A stretch of DNA of 64,000 nucleotides. Source: Pseudogymnoascus destructans (lineage: Eukaryota > Ascomycota > Leotiomycetes > Thelebolales > Thelebolaceae). Under the pieces are notes generated by a model, which was not told where the DNA came from, did no database searches, and worked only from the letters and a program-made list of their open reading frames with translations. Within the stretch, counting starts at the first letter, position 1, and every line of letters starts with the position of its first letter. Positions 1 to 11,465 of this stretch are shown here, piece by piece. The stretch spans positions 930,001 through 994,000 of the forward strand of contig NW_020167523.1 of the NCBI RefSeq assembly GCF_001641265.1. The letters are read 5' to 3'. A program made the translations under genes and the position numbers.

Positions 1-1755
1 TTCAAACAGCTCCTACCTGATAATGCCTTCTGGAAAGGCTACCGGCGCAAGAGTGAGCGCATCGATGAAGGGTCGCATTACAGAAACTAGGATGGCGGTG
101 TTGTTCTTCAGGATCTTTCAATTACTAGGCGCAATTGGAGCTCTGACTACTATGGTTCTAATTACTGGTGTCGATACTCAAATGGGCTGGATTATGAGAA
201 TAGTGGTGAGGAACTTTCTGCAATCTGTTTTTTTACAGTCACTGACAACTCATTTCAGCCTGGTATATCCATTTTGCATACATCATACGGCATTTATCAC
301 TTATCACGCAAACCTTCCGGTCGAACACCAGGCTCGTCTGCCTCATACATGCTGTTTGCCAGCTTGTGCGATGCTTCAATTATGGCGTTTTACGCCTTTA
401 GCACAACTACGGCATACTACAGATGGGATCCAAAGAACGGTCTCTGGAAATCAACCGACTCAGTCACAACCTGGTCAACTTGGCCAATACTCCAGGATGA
501 TGGCCCATATGTCATGAAGACTCTCTTTTTCTCCGCAGTTCTATGCTTCGGGGTGAGCGCGATCTTCCATTTCATAACCCTGATACTCTCAATCTGGCTT
601 TTCGTACTGTTCCGCAAAATTGTCAATCTTCCTCCAGATATGAACCCATTGGAAAGCAATCTCACTTCCAGAGCCCACAAGCGCAACAAGTCTTCTGTCT
701 CTACAATGCCGATATATGACGACAAGCGGGGGTCCAGGCAATCAGTAGCTGGCGCTGCAGCCCCTCCTTACGAGGGCCTCGCACAGCCTCCCATGATGCC
801 TTTTATGCACACACGCAACAACTCCGGCACATCCTTCTCGACATACTACTCGATACCTACGTCCTCATCGCCACGAGATTCGAGGCTGGACCTCCCCAGC
901 CGTCAGTGTCAGATACCGGCCACCAATTCTCCCCGTGCCTCGGTGTCGGACCTGAAGCGCGCATATCAATCTTCTCTTCCCTCGGTTTCCCCTAAGCGCG
1001 GCTCCTATGCCCCAGTGAACACCCAAGATCTCGCAGATCAATATGCGGGTGTCCAAAATGAGAACTGGTATAGCACCGACTCCCTCCCTCACAACCGCTA
1101 CAGCCAGCCACCCAACCCAGTAAAGTCCGCCAGATCCCCAATAGAGGCTCGTCCACAATCCGCGTATACTCCATTACGTGATGGCTTTGGGACTTACGAA
1201 GACATTAACGATGCCGACTTCGACTCAGATGTTGGTTCATCTACTGTCTCCGCCAACCCTCTCAGCGCGCACCCCGTCGCCGCAGGTCAACGCGTTCCTC
1301 CCGTTAAACGAGAGTCCGCATTAGGGGAGATATCACTGAATCCCAATTTTACTGCAGGGAGCAGCAGCTACAGCGGAGATGTAGCAGATATCAATGGCCC
1401 TCAGCGCGGATGCTATGACTACGCAACCGTTGAGCCTAAGGGGCAGTCAGAGTACAGAGAATTGACACCACAACCGCTCGTGCGGCCTGGAGCCGCTGGA
1501 AAGGGGGTTGTCGGACACAGCAGTGACAGAGATGGCATTGTTAAGGGCTCCGTGGGATTTAAGGCGCGGTATTACGGCGAGCTACGCGCGGGTACCCCAC
1601 CTACGCTCGTCAGCGGCGTGAAGGGGCGACAGGTGAGCTCCGGCATTGACATGGGCGTCCAAACTGGAGATGGAAGGAGGGATGTGAGTGGGAAGATTGC
1701 CGAAGAGGGACGTGGCGGATGGGGAGCTAGGTTTAGGAAAATCAGTGGGATTTAA
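1..1755 (+). CDS. Tetraspan (MARVEL-like) fungal membrane protein, possibly 5'-partial
   Basis: Exon 1 runs to 205 and exon 2 is 259-1755, joined in phase 0 across a 53-nt intron (GTGAGG...TTTCAG). A start at ATG 23 gives 559 residues, but the frame is open to the window edge, so the true start may lie outside. The N-terminal third holds about four hydrophobic segments: one starting LFFRIFQLLGAIGALTTMVL, one around the splice, one near SYMLFASLCDASIMAFYAF, and a long one near MKTLFFSAVLCFGVSAIFHF. A motif DMNPLESNLTSR follows, then a long Ser/Pro-rich, probably disordered cytosolic tail with several SPR/SPK sites. Such fungal proteins resemble MARVEL/SUR7-like membrane proteins, but I do not recognise a named orthologue and assign no function. 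It converges on the gene ending at 2005. Confidence 0.7.
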
Positions 1756-2004
1756 TTGGGTCATGGGAGAGTTGGGGGTTCATGTTTGGGAGTTTGGGAT
1801 GCGAAATGGCGCGGTATTGGCGGAGCGGGTGTTAGGATAATGTATTGTTGTTATTCTGGGCCATTGTTCAGCTACAGTAGCTATGTAGGAAATAGAGAGA
1901 CTGAGAGACTGCTATCTTCAACTGGGGTATCAAAAAATTTGAGAAATAATCGTCCAAAAAACCTGTTAGCCAAAGTACCGCCCCGTTTTCTAGCCATGGC
2001 TCCT

Positions 2005-5000
2005 TTAATTCGTTCTCTTCTTCCGCCTCACATACGCATTCCAATCTGTCACCCCATCTTTGTCTCCATCCACACCCTGCCCCTCTTTCCATCCTTCTTC
2101 GTCCCAGCCGCCCAACCCACAAAGGTGTCTCATTGTTGGCCTCCCATGGGGGCAATTCCATGGCTTATCAATCTCCCCCATATGCCCCACCAACTTTGCC
2201 ATCTGCTTCGTCGTCAATGTTCGTCCGATCATGACACTGCTCCGGCACGCTCTCATCGCAAACATCTTCCGCACTTTGCTCGGCCTTGGTATCTGCCCTG
2301 GCGGCGCCTCGGTAAGAAGCACAATCAGCTCCTCGAGATCAGACAGTGAGAACGTGGTCTCGCGACTCAGTGGAAGAGCAACGAGATGGCAGCGTTCGCC
2401 TACGGGTGCGTCATGATCGATGCTCAGTAAGAAGCCGTTAGTTTCTAATGCGTCCAGGTGCTCTATCACGATTTCTTCCTCGACAGCGGTGAGAGAGAGT
2501 GGTTTCGGTTGGACGAGACGCTGGGATTGGACGGTAGTCGACGCTTGGAGACGTTCAAAGTTGTATTTTTCATCGGAAGCATGCTGGTCGATTATGAACA
2601 CATCATCAGAGGCCTTGTTCGTCGAATCAGATCCGTGTGATGTTCTCGAAGCCAGGATAAATCCGAGGTTGAATTGGCCTATGATTTTCATCTTTGCGAA
2701 GTCGGACTTGTGGATGGTCAGAGAGAGTTTCTCTTCGGCGTCCACGGAATCTATTCCTGAAGCACTAGGTTCTTCGAAGGGTGTCGAGGTTTCAAAGTGG
2801 TCTAATGACTCGTTGAGGTTCTGCAATTGCTGTGCGATTGCATCGACAGTTGTGCTGAGGTTCTTGACAAGATGCACAGTAGCATCTTTTCGTCGGGCGT
2901 CATTTTTGAGCAAAGAAGTGGCTCGCTTCTCGTTGTCTGTTGAGGGCCGGCTTGCTACCTCTTCGGCGGCCTTGATCATCTCCTGAACTTTTGCATCTTC
3001 CAAAGCTTTCTTATCCTCTTCATCCATGTAATCGCCATCTTGATCATCAGCCATAGAAGCAAATTCTTCGGTAGTATCCACTTCATTTCGACTCTCGTCT
3101 GGGGTTTCTTCTTCGTATTCTTCAGTTGGGGCTTCAACAGGTTCCTCTGGCTCCATTTCTGGAGAGTGCTCCATTTCTAAACCTTTCCGATACTCTTCTT
3201 CTTCTTCTCCGACTTTCTCTCCTTCTTCCTCGTCTTCCTCTTCTACTCCTACTTCTTGCTCTTCTTCTATGCCTTCCTCAACTGATTCCTCGCCTTCATC
3301 CATTGAGCTATCGATTTGCTCTGTATCCGCCCCAGGTGCCGCGAATCTTTGCGACAGGCGACTTCCAAATGATGGTGTTGAGTCTTGCTGAGCAACATTT
3401 GACGATGGCGGTTCTAACCGTCGTTTCTTGGGGCGTGGAGTGCCAATGGAGCTAACAGTTGTATGGTCGCCAATCGTGATAGTAGCTGTTTCTTCTGGCA
3501 TCCTTCTAGGTCGGACATGCTTCGAGATGATACTACTAGTGCCAGCGGCTGGGCGCCTTGTTGGAGACGCAATGGAAGGAATGTGATCATCGTGGGTTAT
3601 TGGCCGCGGGGGTTTATATCCATCAGTTTCTTGTCCACCGTGCTCTGCCTCCGCCAACCTCGCATTAAAATCCCGAACAGGCACTGGAAGATGGTGAGAT
3701 ATTTCAGGCATCTCGTCCATGCTACCATGTTCAGAACCGGCATCTCCCACATCATCAGAAGCTTCATCGTCTATTTCTCCTTCCCTAGACAGCCTCTTAC
3801 TAAGTCTCAACTCCTCCTTGGAAGGACCATCAGCTTTCTCGGTAGTACGAGACTTGCTGCGAGTCTCGCCCTGAATGGCCCTGTCTTTCGTTTTGGCTTC
3901 GTGCCACTTGCTCATCAAGTCTATCGCACCCCTATCTCGGTTCGCGACATCTCGCGGTTCCTCACGAACCTCCAATTCGCCGTCTCTGGGTTCGCCAGGC
4001 TGCTCGTCTTCATCACCTATGCTTTGATCCTCACCTAGAGCAGACTCCCCGTCCGTTTCTTCTGCCACTTCCAGTATCGCAGGTCCTGCTGGCCTGGCAC
4101 TTGGAGGAGAGGGTAGGTGATCTCGATTAATAGTCAGTTGTTTATATGCCGGTTGCTTCTGCGATGACAGCCGCGAGATGGGCACAGCGTAATCTTGCTT
4201 CTCGAACAACTCCGTCAGAGAGAGCTTCAACTGCTCCAACATGCTATTCTGCTCGTGCAGCATAATGGTGCGTTTATCAGGGCTGACATTAACATCGTAA
4301 AGATGCGTTTCCAACTCGATATTCGCAAATATGAACGGCGACTGGTTATTATTGTAGGACTTGTACACTTCGTTGAATGCCTTTGCAACTTGTGGTAACC
4401 CACAGGGCCGCGAGTTGACGAAGAACATTTGCTTGTCTGGTAACTGTCGACCCTCACCGGATATGGGTTTCGAAATATGGCCGACGATTCGGACTTCCTT
4501 CGTGCCACCATCATCCTGTGTACTCCAACGTTGACTCGGGCCGCTTGAGGGCTCGAGTTCCAGGTTGAGATCTAGCGGGACAAGGGCAACCAAGGTCTTT
4601 GCGCCAAAGACATTGGCTATGTTCTCTCTCGTCGTAGGGTTTCCTTTCGTTGCAAAGACGGTTGTCTTCCTGCCCTTCCCAGCCTGTTGGGTAACGTTGA
4701 TCTTGACACCAGTCTGTACGCAAGCATACTGCCCAAGAACAGCAACGACACGGTTCCATTCGCGCTTGATATTCCTCTCCAGTTCTCGCCTTCTGACGGG
4801 TAGATTATTGAACAGGTTCTCCACGGTCACAGTGGTGCCTTTCTGTGCCGCGACAACGCTCGTTCCCTTCAGCTTCCCCGACACTTCGAAATCCAACTTT
4901 GTGCCCTTTGGTGCATCTTCAGCTGTACATGTTGTGATGGTGAAGTCCGACAGCGCACATAACGAGGATAACGCTTCGCCGCGGAAGCCGAACGTATGTA

Positions 5001-5379
5001 GTGTCGTTAAATCGGCATATGTTGATAGCTTGGACGTGTAGTGCTTGAGGGCGATAGTCTCATAATTTTGGGATGCGATGCCGGCGCCATTATCATGTAC
5101 CTCGATTGACTCCAAGCCCTGATTTTTGAACCGCACTTCTGCAACACGAAATATATGAGCAACATTCATTTATAATGGAGAATACAGGAGAAATTACCAA
5201 TACTTGAAGCTCCGGCATCAAGACTATTCTCCGCCAGCTCCTTCACAACGGAGCATAAATCTACTATGACCTGCCCAGATTGAATCTGATGTATCTACAC
5301 CCCAGAATGTCAGTGAAATCCTTATTCTTTCCAAAGCACCGCTTACCGTTCGGCCTTCTATGGCCTTAATTGTAGCCAT
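2005..5379 (-). CDS. PMS1: DNA mismatch repair protein PMS1 (MutL homologue)
   Basis: Three exons on the minus strand, 5379-5347, 5294-5198 and 5138-2005, give 1087 residues; the two introns are 52 and 59 nt. The N-terminal GHKL ATPase has the expected motifs: [16 protein letters not shown] and [10 protein letters not shown]. The C-terminal dimerisation/endonuclease domain carries the metal-binding [12 protein letters not shown] motif near residue 894 and the late motifs ACRSS and CPHGRPTM. These mark a Pms1/PMS2-type endonuclease subunit rather than Mlh1. In the MutL-alpha complex with Mlh1 it nicks the strand to be repaired after mismatch recognition by MutS homologues in the nucleus. The linker is long and strongly acidic (roughly residues 600-780). 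Exons 1 and 2 are needed to supply the [11 protein letters not shown] start and the ATP-binding Asn. It shares a 200-bp intergenic region with the V-ATPase subunit e gene. Confidence 0.96.
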
Positions 5380-5579
5380 GGCACCTACGTCGCGTTATGC
5401 ATGGTCTGGAACCGTATCTTCAATTAGTGTCGTTGCTGATAAGGACCTTATCGCGCATCACGTGAATTGGTAGTGCCAAGCCAGCCGGGGCCTTGAGCTC
5501 TGGACGTCCAGCTAACACATGAACTCGTGGACTCTAGAGGATATATCTCATTCCCGCTCTGCTCAATTAAATAGCCAAG
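5380..5579. promoter_or_regulatory. Shared divergent promoter region PMS1 / V-ATPase subunit e
   Basis: Only 200 bp separate the start codons of the two divergent genes, so their promoters and 5' leaders must share this stretch. No convincing TATA box was seen. Assignment as promoter is from position alone. Confidence 0.5.
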
Positions 5580-6014
5580 ATGGCAGGCAGGTAAGTTTGA
5601 TCTGGAGTAGTTGCTCTGGGCAGGAGCGATACTCCTGTGGAATTATGGTTGCTGATTGCTTCGATTGTCTAGTTGGAACATATTCATCGGCTTCGTCGTC
5701 ATTGTCCTGGCCTCCGTTGCAGCCTGGTTCTTATCTCCGAAGGGCGAGAATCAAACGTATGTTTCCCTCTTGTCCGCTGTTGGGTTTCGTGGGTAAACAA
5801 CGGCTGACTGAATCACTACAGTGTCTGGCGCAGCACCTTGATCCTCTCCTTCGCCAGCTGCTACATCATGTGGGGTATGATCTCTGACTCTCTCTCTGAT
5901 ACTCTCCAGTGCATGCGCTAATGATATATAATAGCTATCACCTTCCTCGCGCAACTACACCCTCTCATCAACCCCAAAAGAAGCGAATTGAGGCCGGAAT
6001 ATGCGTCGCATTGA
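5580..6014 (+). CDS. VMA9: V-type proton ATPase subunit e
   Basis: Four exons, 5580-5590, 5673-5756, 5822-5874 and 5935-6014, encode 75 residues. The joins are in phase and use GTAAGT, GTATGT and GTATGA donors. The product begins MAGSWNIFIGF and has two hydrophobic segments separated by the family hallmark PKGENQTVWRSTL, followed by MWAITFLAQLHPLI and a short polar tail. This matches the small hydrophobic e subunit (Vma9) of the membrane Vo sector, needed for assembly of the vacuolar/endosomal proton pump. Usual length is 70-80 residues. The first exon is only 11 nt, so gene finders easily miss or mis-start it. It is divergent from PMS1 and convergent with ARV1. Confidence 0.93.
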
Positions 6015-6332
6015 TATGGGCAATGTAGGGAGCCAAGCTGCTAGAAGCTACAGAGAGGACTACCAGGGGCGTTATGGACACAACGTATTTAGCGCTGTTA
6101 CTTTTATGTATTAATAGGCATGCTGCGTTTTGAGTTAGGGTCGTCGCGGGCTTATGCCTGGAGCCTGAAGCCAAGAAATGATACCATTATAGCATCGACT
6201 TCCTTTGCCTCGTGTCTCACTACTTTCAGGGTTGATAAGGACGGCCGAATGGCGAAGGTGGCACCAAAGTCGCCCGGGACACAACAGTCATGTCAGTCTT
6301 TCAAGAAATATAGTTGAATTGTTGTTTCATAA
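6015..6332. other. Convergent intergenic region VMA9 / ARV1
   Basis: About 320 bp between two converging 3' ends. It should hold both 3' UTRs and polyadenylation signals. I see no other gene or repeat here. Confidence 0.5.
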
Positions 6333-7296
6333 TCATAACCCGCCCAGTCTTCCACCCCATTCCCTAGCCATCCCAATTGCACTCCAAAATGCCTTCCCAT
6401 CGCTGGGAGTCTCCCACCCACTATCAAGCCCTTCTAGCCCAACAACCCATAAAATTCCTCTCGCAACAAGCCATCTGCTCACTGCCCCCACCGCGGCCAG
6501 GATCGCTGCAGGGACATACCCGCAATCCAGCAAGATCTTCAGCGCCTCGATATTATTCGCTACAACAGCCCATCCCAAACTCCTCGCCGCAGCAGGTACA
6601 TCATACTCCCATATTACCATCAATATAGGAAACAACTTCGTGCTCGAGCTCACAAGGAGAGCTGTGGAGACGGAATTCGGTCGCGGATAGGTCGGTAAGA
6701 GGCCCAGAAAGTGGAGAGGGGATAGCCGGGAGGATGTCAGGAAGCGGATTGAAAGGTGAAAGGCCAGTGTCGAGAGGGCGCAGAGAACCAGGAAGAATAT
6801 GTACTGTATGCCGATAGGTTGCTGGGCGAGACGACCGAAGTTGGAGGCCTCGGGGGCGGAGGATGTGGGAGCAGCCTTCTCAATGCGCGCCCAGGTTAGA
6901 TATACATCGAATAGTAGAAGAAGAATGCCGAGGCGTATTATAGAGCGCTATGGTTCGTTAGCGATGGTATTGTCAAGAGGAGGGTGTGGATTGCTCACAT
7001 CAAACTGATCATCGGCGCGCATAAGGGAGTTATGGAGAAGATGTCGATAAACCTGGTTGGGCGCATTAGCAATCGCCATCAAGAGGAGGACCTGCATGGC
7101 TACATACTTGCGGTTTGATCAGAACCAAGTCTATAAACAGCACGACAAAGTCATGCTCGACATATTTGTCACAGAAGCGCCCACAGTTCTTGCATACTGT
7201 AAGTCGCACTCCATGGCCGGTCGACTTGTCATCAGCGCCTGAATATTCGGTGTAGAGCGTCTTCACCGGATACCGACACTCGATGCAAATCGGCAT
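6333..7296 (-). CDS. ARV1: ARV1-family sterol homeostasis protein
   Basis: Three minus-strand exons, 7296-7108, 7052-6999 and 6947-6333, give 285 residues; the introns are 55 and 51 nt. The N-terminus is a classic ARV1 homology domain: CIECRYPVKTLY with a Cys-X2-Cys pair, then VCKNCGRFCDKYVEHD and FIDLVLIKPQVYRHLLHN. Hydrophobic membrane segments follow (RLGILLLLFDVYL; YIFFLVLCALSTLAFHL; the C-terminal half). ARV1 is an ER membrane protein involved in sterol traffic and GPI-anchor synthesis. I chose the ATG at 7296 because family members usually begin just before the first Cys pair. The frame is open upstream to 7449, so a longer N-terminus cannot be excluded. The gene diverges from N-acetylglutamate synthase. 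Confidence 0.92.
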
Positions 7297-7617
7297 CGCA
7301 TCAGCGCCTCGAGCTGCGAGTAATTCCAAGCCAAATACTCGTAGCTTCATGAATTGTTGTATGAGACGATCAGGGTACAAATGTCCCGGGTCCGTGCACT
7401 CAGCCTTGCGCTTTGGGGAGAAGCCGAGGAAACAGAGCAAACATCGCAAACAAGGTCCTTATCGGAAGTGGGCTGTTGATTTGAAACCCCAAATTGTAAA
7501 AATGGCGCACCCTCAGCACAATTGACTCTCTTGTGCTTATACACCACTCTCGTTCTTGTGTTTACTTTACAATGCTTCGTTCGTGATAATATTTAATTTG
7601 GCCTTGGGGCACGCATT
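7297..7617. promoter_or_regulatory. Divergent promoter region ARV1 / N-acetylglutamate synthase
   Basis: About 320 bp lie between the two start codons and must contain both 5' leaders and promoters. No recognisable arginine-responsive upstream peptide was identified. This is a positional call. Confidence 0.45.
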
Positions 7618-9954
7618 ATGAAAGGACAGAGCCTGGCGTTCAACAGTAGCAGGCTTGCTGCTGGTCTACAGGTGAGTCAGACATTTACACTGAGCTTCGA
7701 TGAATGATTCTAACTTTGGAAGCACTCCTGTAGCTTGAAAGCAGCTAAAGAGGCGTCTCGAGAAAGTAAAGGCATCCAATGTCTATCGACAGCATGCCCC
7801 CGCCTAAAGAAAGAAGACGGTCCCCAGAAGGTGGACATGACCGACGTGAAACCAAAATGGAATGGAGCAAAGCATGATAAATTCGCAAATAGGGTATAAA
7901 TCCATGCATACTGTCTATATTTATTAGATCTGACTCTATTCTAGGACTTTTTCTTGTCCATTCTCGGGTCAACGACGACGAAGCGCGACACTCGAGCTTA
8001 CGTCAAACACTTCGCTCCTCCGAAAAAAACTTCACAAAAGGCGGAAACGTCTTCGTTGCGGACAACGAATAAATTAGCTGGGTCGCCACGGAGCCATGGA
8101 GGTGTGAACCTAGGAAGCTTTTACGGATCTCGAGCAGTGGAAAATAGCCCACGATTCGTGCAGGAACCCTACACCGACTTTACCTCTCGACTACAAAATG
8201 GCCCACAACATGTTGCATTGGTCAAGATCAGAGCACCCTGGGAGATGAATGACGAAAATCTCAATGGTGTTGCCAGAACTTTATCACAGCTGGCTAAGCT
8301 TGGCATGATCAGTGCTGTTGTTGTGGACTGCGGCGTTCCTTCCAATGGCGATAATGGCAGGACTGATCCCCAGTGGAAGGCCCTCGTCATGAAACAAGTT
8401 GACAGGATTGTGGATGCGATTGATGCACAATCAGTGCCAGGTGCACGAAAGGAAGATAATATTATTGGTGTCATCGAAAAGGACCTGCCAGACCAGCCTC
8501 TATCGGAATTTGGTGGGAGGACTCATATTCGTTATCGGAAGCTTCTTATGACCCCTCTATTAAGGGGTATTATACCTGTCGTTGCATGCATAGGATACAC
8601 CGATGTATCCCAGCAGGCAGTTCCAGTCAAGGCCGATGATGTGGTGCTTGCCCTCACCCGCGAATTCGCTGGCTTCGGGTTTAATGGGCTTCCCGCCCCG
8701 GATGAAGACCCAAACGATACAGCAGAGAAGCTAAGATCGTTACGAAGCCAGGTCTTACTGGACCGTCTCATTATCATTGACCCGCTAGGTGGGATTCCTA
8801 GCTCCCAGCGGTCAAATGGATATCATGTTTTCCTCAACATGGAGCAAGAATACCAGGTGGTGAAGAACGACCTTCTGAGCGCCCACGGACTACAAAGCAC
8901 ACAAAATTCCACCGATACCAAAACCTCCCAAATCACAGACCTGGTAAAAAGTAATCCCTTTTCCCAATTTGTCGAAACCGAATTCGGCGCACCAACACCT
9001 TCACCCGAAGCCCTCGCCACCTCAGACCTCTCCCAACGCCTCTCGAGCGCCAGCACCATCCATCTAAGCAACCTTGAACTAGTCCGCAAAGTCCTCTCCA
9101 TCCTCCCCCCCACCTCCTCCGCCCTCCTTACAACCCCCACCGAAGCCGCCAACTCCGGGAACCGCTCCTCCTCCCCAGCCCTCACAACAGGCGTCGGCAC
9201 CCGCTCCCACCGCAACCCCCTAATCCACAACCTCCTCACCGACAAGCCCGTCTTCTCCTCCTCCCTGCCCCCCAGCCGCCTCGGTCCCACGAAGCCAACC
9301 TCCACCTCCACCATCACACCAGCAACGGCTTGCCATACCACTTTCGCCAAGCGCGGTATGCCCGTCACCATCTTCCCCGACCCACGCACACACCCTTGGC
9401 GCCCTCCTAGCCCGAACAACCCCGGTCTCAGCCTCAGAGACGCACGCCTCGACCTCCCTCGCCTCGTGCACCTAATCAACGACTCCTTCGACCGGCAACT
9501 CGACGTCCCCGCCTACCTCGCGCGCGTAGACCGACGCATAGCCGGCGTCATCATCGCCGGAGAATACGAAGGCGGGGCCCTCCTAACATGGGAGCTCCCC
9601 CCCGGAATCGACCCCAACAGGCCCGAAGCCGAAGGGCGCTGGGTGCCGTACCTCGACAAGCTAGCAGTGTTGAAGCGGAGCCAGGGGAGTGGCGGGGTGG
9701 CGGATGTGGTGTTTAAGGTGATGGTGAGGGATTGCTTTCCTGAGGGCCTGTGCTGGCGCAGTCGGTCGAGTAATCCGGTGAATAAGTGGTATTTTGAGAG
9801 GAGTCGCGGGACGTGGAGACTGCCAGAGAGTGGGTGGACGATGTTTTGGACGACGGAGGGGGTGGAGGGGGGCGGGGGGTTGTTTGAGGATTATAGGGGG
9901 GTTTGTGAGAGTATACAGCCGACGTGGATGGATAAGAAGGGGGTTCTTGATTAG
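7618..9954 (+). CDS. ARG2: N-acetylglutamate synthase, mitochondrial (first step of arginine synthesis)
   Basis: Exons 7618-7671, 7723-7893 and 7945-9954, joined in phase 0 across two 51-nt introns, encode 744 residues. The short first exons supply a basic, Ser/Ala-rich N-terminus suited to mitochondrial import. A family-typical stretch follows (RDFFLSILGSTTTKRDTRAY), then the degenerate amino-acid-kinase-like region. The C-terminal acetyltransferase (NAT) domain covers roughly residues 560-740 and includes PYLDKLAVLKRSQGSGGVAD and the NPVNKWYFERSRG stretch. The enzyme acetylates glutamate from acetyl-CoA in the matrix, and fungal forms are subject to arginine feedback. The middle (about residues 385-530) is Pro/Ser-rich and poorly conserved in type. 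The upstream exon 2 acceptor was chosen because the later one gives an immediate stop. The gene is the left border of the repeat nest. Confidence 0.93.
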
Positions 9955-10482
9955 GTGGGTTTGAATAGGGGGAGGTTGAAGCTTGCAGTCCTTTGAGACT
10001 CGTAGGTCGAGTGCCATACAGAGTTTGTTCAAAACGTAGATAAAATATAAGCCATCAATTCTCTATTTATGACGAATTGCAGGCGTGCAAAAATGGTATG
10101 TAACATTCCCAGATTTGAAATGCTTCCGTGAAATGCCAGGTAAGCCGTGGTGGAATGCAACAAGGCAAAGGAAAGGAAGGAATGGCTGTCAGTAAGTACC
10201 CAATCGTGGAAATCGACAGCAGCATCGAAGCGGTGACAGCCCCACCTAACAACGAGAATAACCCTACGAACCAGCTATGCGCCACGACAGGCGGCATGTA
10301 GCTAGATATGGTTGCTAAGATACAACAACAACACCTCCGAGCTATGATAGACTTGGGAGCAACGGGCAAAAGTAGCAGACACATACATTCAGGACGCGAC
10401 TAAAGACTAAACCATACCCATTAATGGTTGTAGATAGAGAGCCTATCTTAACTAATGACAGAATGGTAACCTACAAGATAGT
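9955..10482. other. Gene-free flank between N-acetylglutamate synthase and the repeat nest
   Basis: The 3' UTR of the upstream gene and unique-looking AT-moderate sequence. Short open frames here have no recognisable domain. No repeat terminus is visible until 10483. Confidence 0.4.
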
Positions 10483-10677
10483 TGTAATGCTAACTTCTAA
10501 ACGATAGAAGACACAGAGGTTTCTTGCGTAAGGTTGACTTAACAGAGGAGGCAGGGGACTAAACACAAAGGCTTTCCAAGCAACACGTTATAGTATTGTA
10601 AAGAATACTATATTGAGTTGAGCACGAAGCTCCTATCTACTGAAATACTATCTACTTATATAGTGGCGTCATGCCAA

Positions 10678-10884
10678 AGGGAACTGTAAGGAACTGTACA
10701 AGTTCTAACAGTTCTTGCAGTTCCACCCTTAAGGAACTGTGGGAACTATAGGAACTGTATGAGTTCTAACAGTTCTCACAGTTCCATCCTACAGGGTGTC
10801 ATAGGGTCCTATAGCGTGACCTACTCGGCACTGTAGGAACTGTAGGAACTGTATGAGTTCTAACAGTTCTCATAGTTCCATCCT
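10678..10884. repeat. GGAACTGT / ACAGTTCC palindromic repeat cluster
   Basis: Three tandem modules of the form GGAACTGT..GAGTTCTAACAGTTCT...AGTTCC, each an imperfect palindrome, lie in the interior of the foldback element. They are noncoding and could form hairpins. Confidence 0.7.
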
Positions 10885-10935
10885 TGTAATGGTGGGTGCA
10901 CTGTAATGGTGGGTGCACTGTAATGGTGGGTGCAA
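10885..10935 (+). repeat. 17-bp tandem repeat equal to the family A terminus
   Basis: TGTAATGGTGGGTGCAC occurs three times in a row at 10885, 10902 and 10919. The third runs on into a family A fragment without the usual CAGA, with GAGAATCTAGCCACCC following. The unit is the outermost 17 bp of family A. Confidence 0.9.
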
Positions 10936-11018
10936 TGTGAGAATCTAGCCACCCAAGGAAAGGGATGATTTTACTAAGACAACACACTGTCTTAGGAAAC
11001 AGAGCCAAAGGGTTGTAG
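10919..11018 (+). repeat. Family A 5'-terminal fragment inside the foldback element
   Basis: About 100 bp match the start of family A: GAGAATCTAGCCACCCAAGG, the ACACACTGTCTTAGGAAAC stretch and GCTTAGACTATT. It stops where foldback sequence resumes. It is a truncated copy with no second terminus. Confidence 0.8.
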
Positions 11019-11465
11019 CTTAGACTATTTGTTATGGCTAAGTGCTAGTGCTATGGCTAGCGCTTACGGCTGCAACCTCACGTGATGGATAACATTGGAT
11101 ATCATGGATATTATGTTATCCATGTTATCCACGGGGATCCACGGAATATCAGGTGATGGATAACATTGGATATCATGGATATTATGTTATCCATTTTATC
11201 CATTTTATCCACGGATATCCCTTTGGCATGACGCCACTATATAAGTAGATAGTATTTCCTTAGATAGGAGCTTCGTGCTCAACTCAATATAGTATTCTTT
11301 ACAATACTGTAACGTGTTACTTGGAAAGCCTTTGTGTCTAATCCCCTGCCTCCTCTGTCAAGTCAACCTTACGCAAGAAACCTCTGTGTCTTCTATCGTT
11401 TAGAAGTCAGCATTACACTATTCCACAATGCAGCAATCAAGTGTATGATGTAGTGGAGTGGTTTA

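Larger units (their letters stand above)
10483..11417. mobile_element. Foldback element with long terminal inverted repeats
   Basis: The left arm, 10483 to about 10677, starts TGTAATGCTAACTTCTAAACG. The right arm, about 11222-11417, is its reverse complement with few changes and ends ...AGTCAGCATTACA. Arms are near 195 bp and the whole is 935 bp. The arms include the marker strings GGTTTCTTGCG and ATAGTGGCGTCATGCC in both orientations. The interior holds GGAACTGT palindromes, a 17-bp tandem terminus of family A, a family A fragment and two ATGGATAACATTGGATATC repeats. No transposase is present. I see no clear target-site duplication, because the right flank continues into family A sequence. 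It could be a non-autonomous DNA transposon or a foldback made by recombination. Confidence 0.7.

Noticed and set aside
7618..7671. Arginine attenuator upstream peptide before the arginine-pathway gene
   Set aside because: That regulatory peptide belongs to the carbamoyl-phosphate synthetase small-subunit gene. No matching short frame is seen before this N-acetylglutamate synthase.
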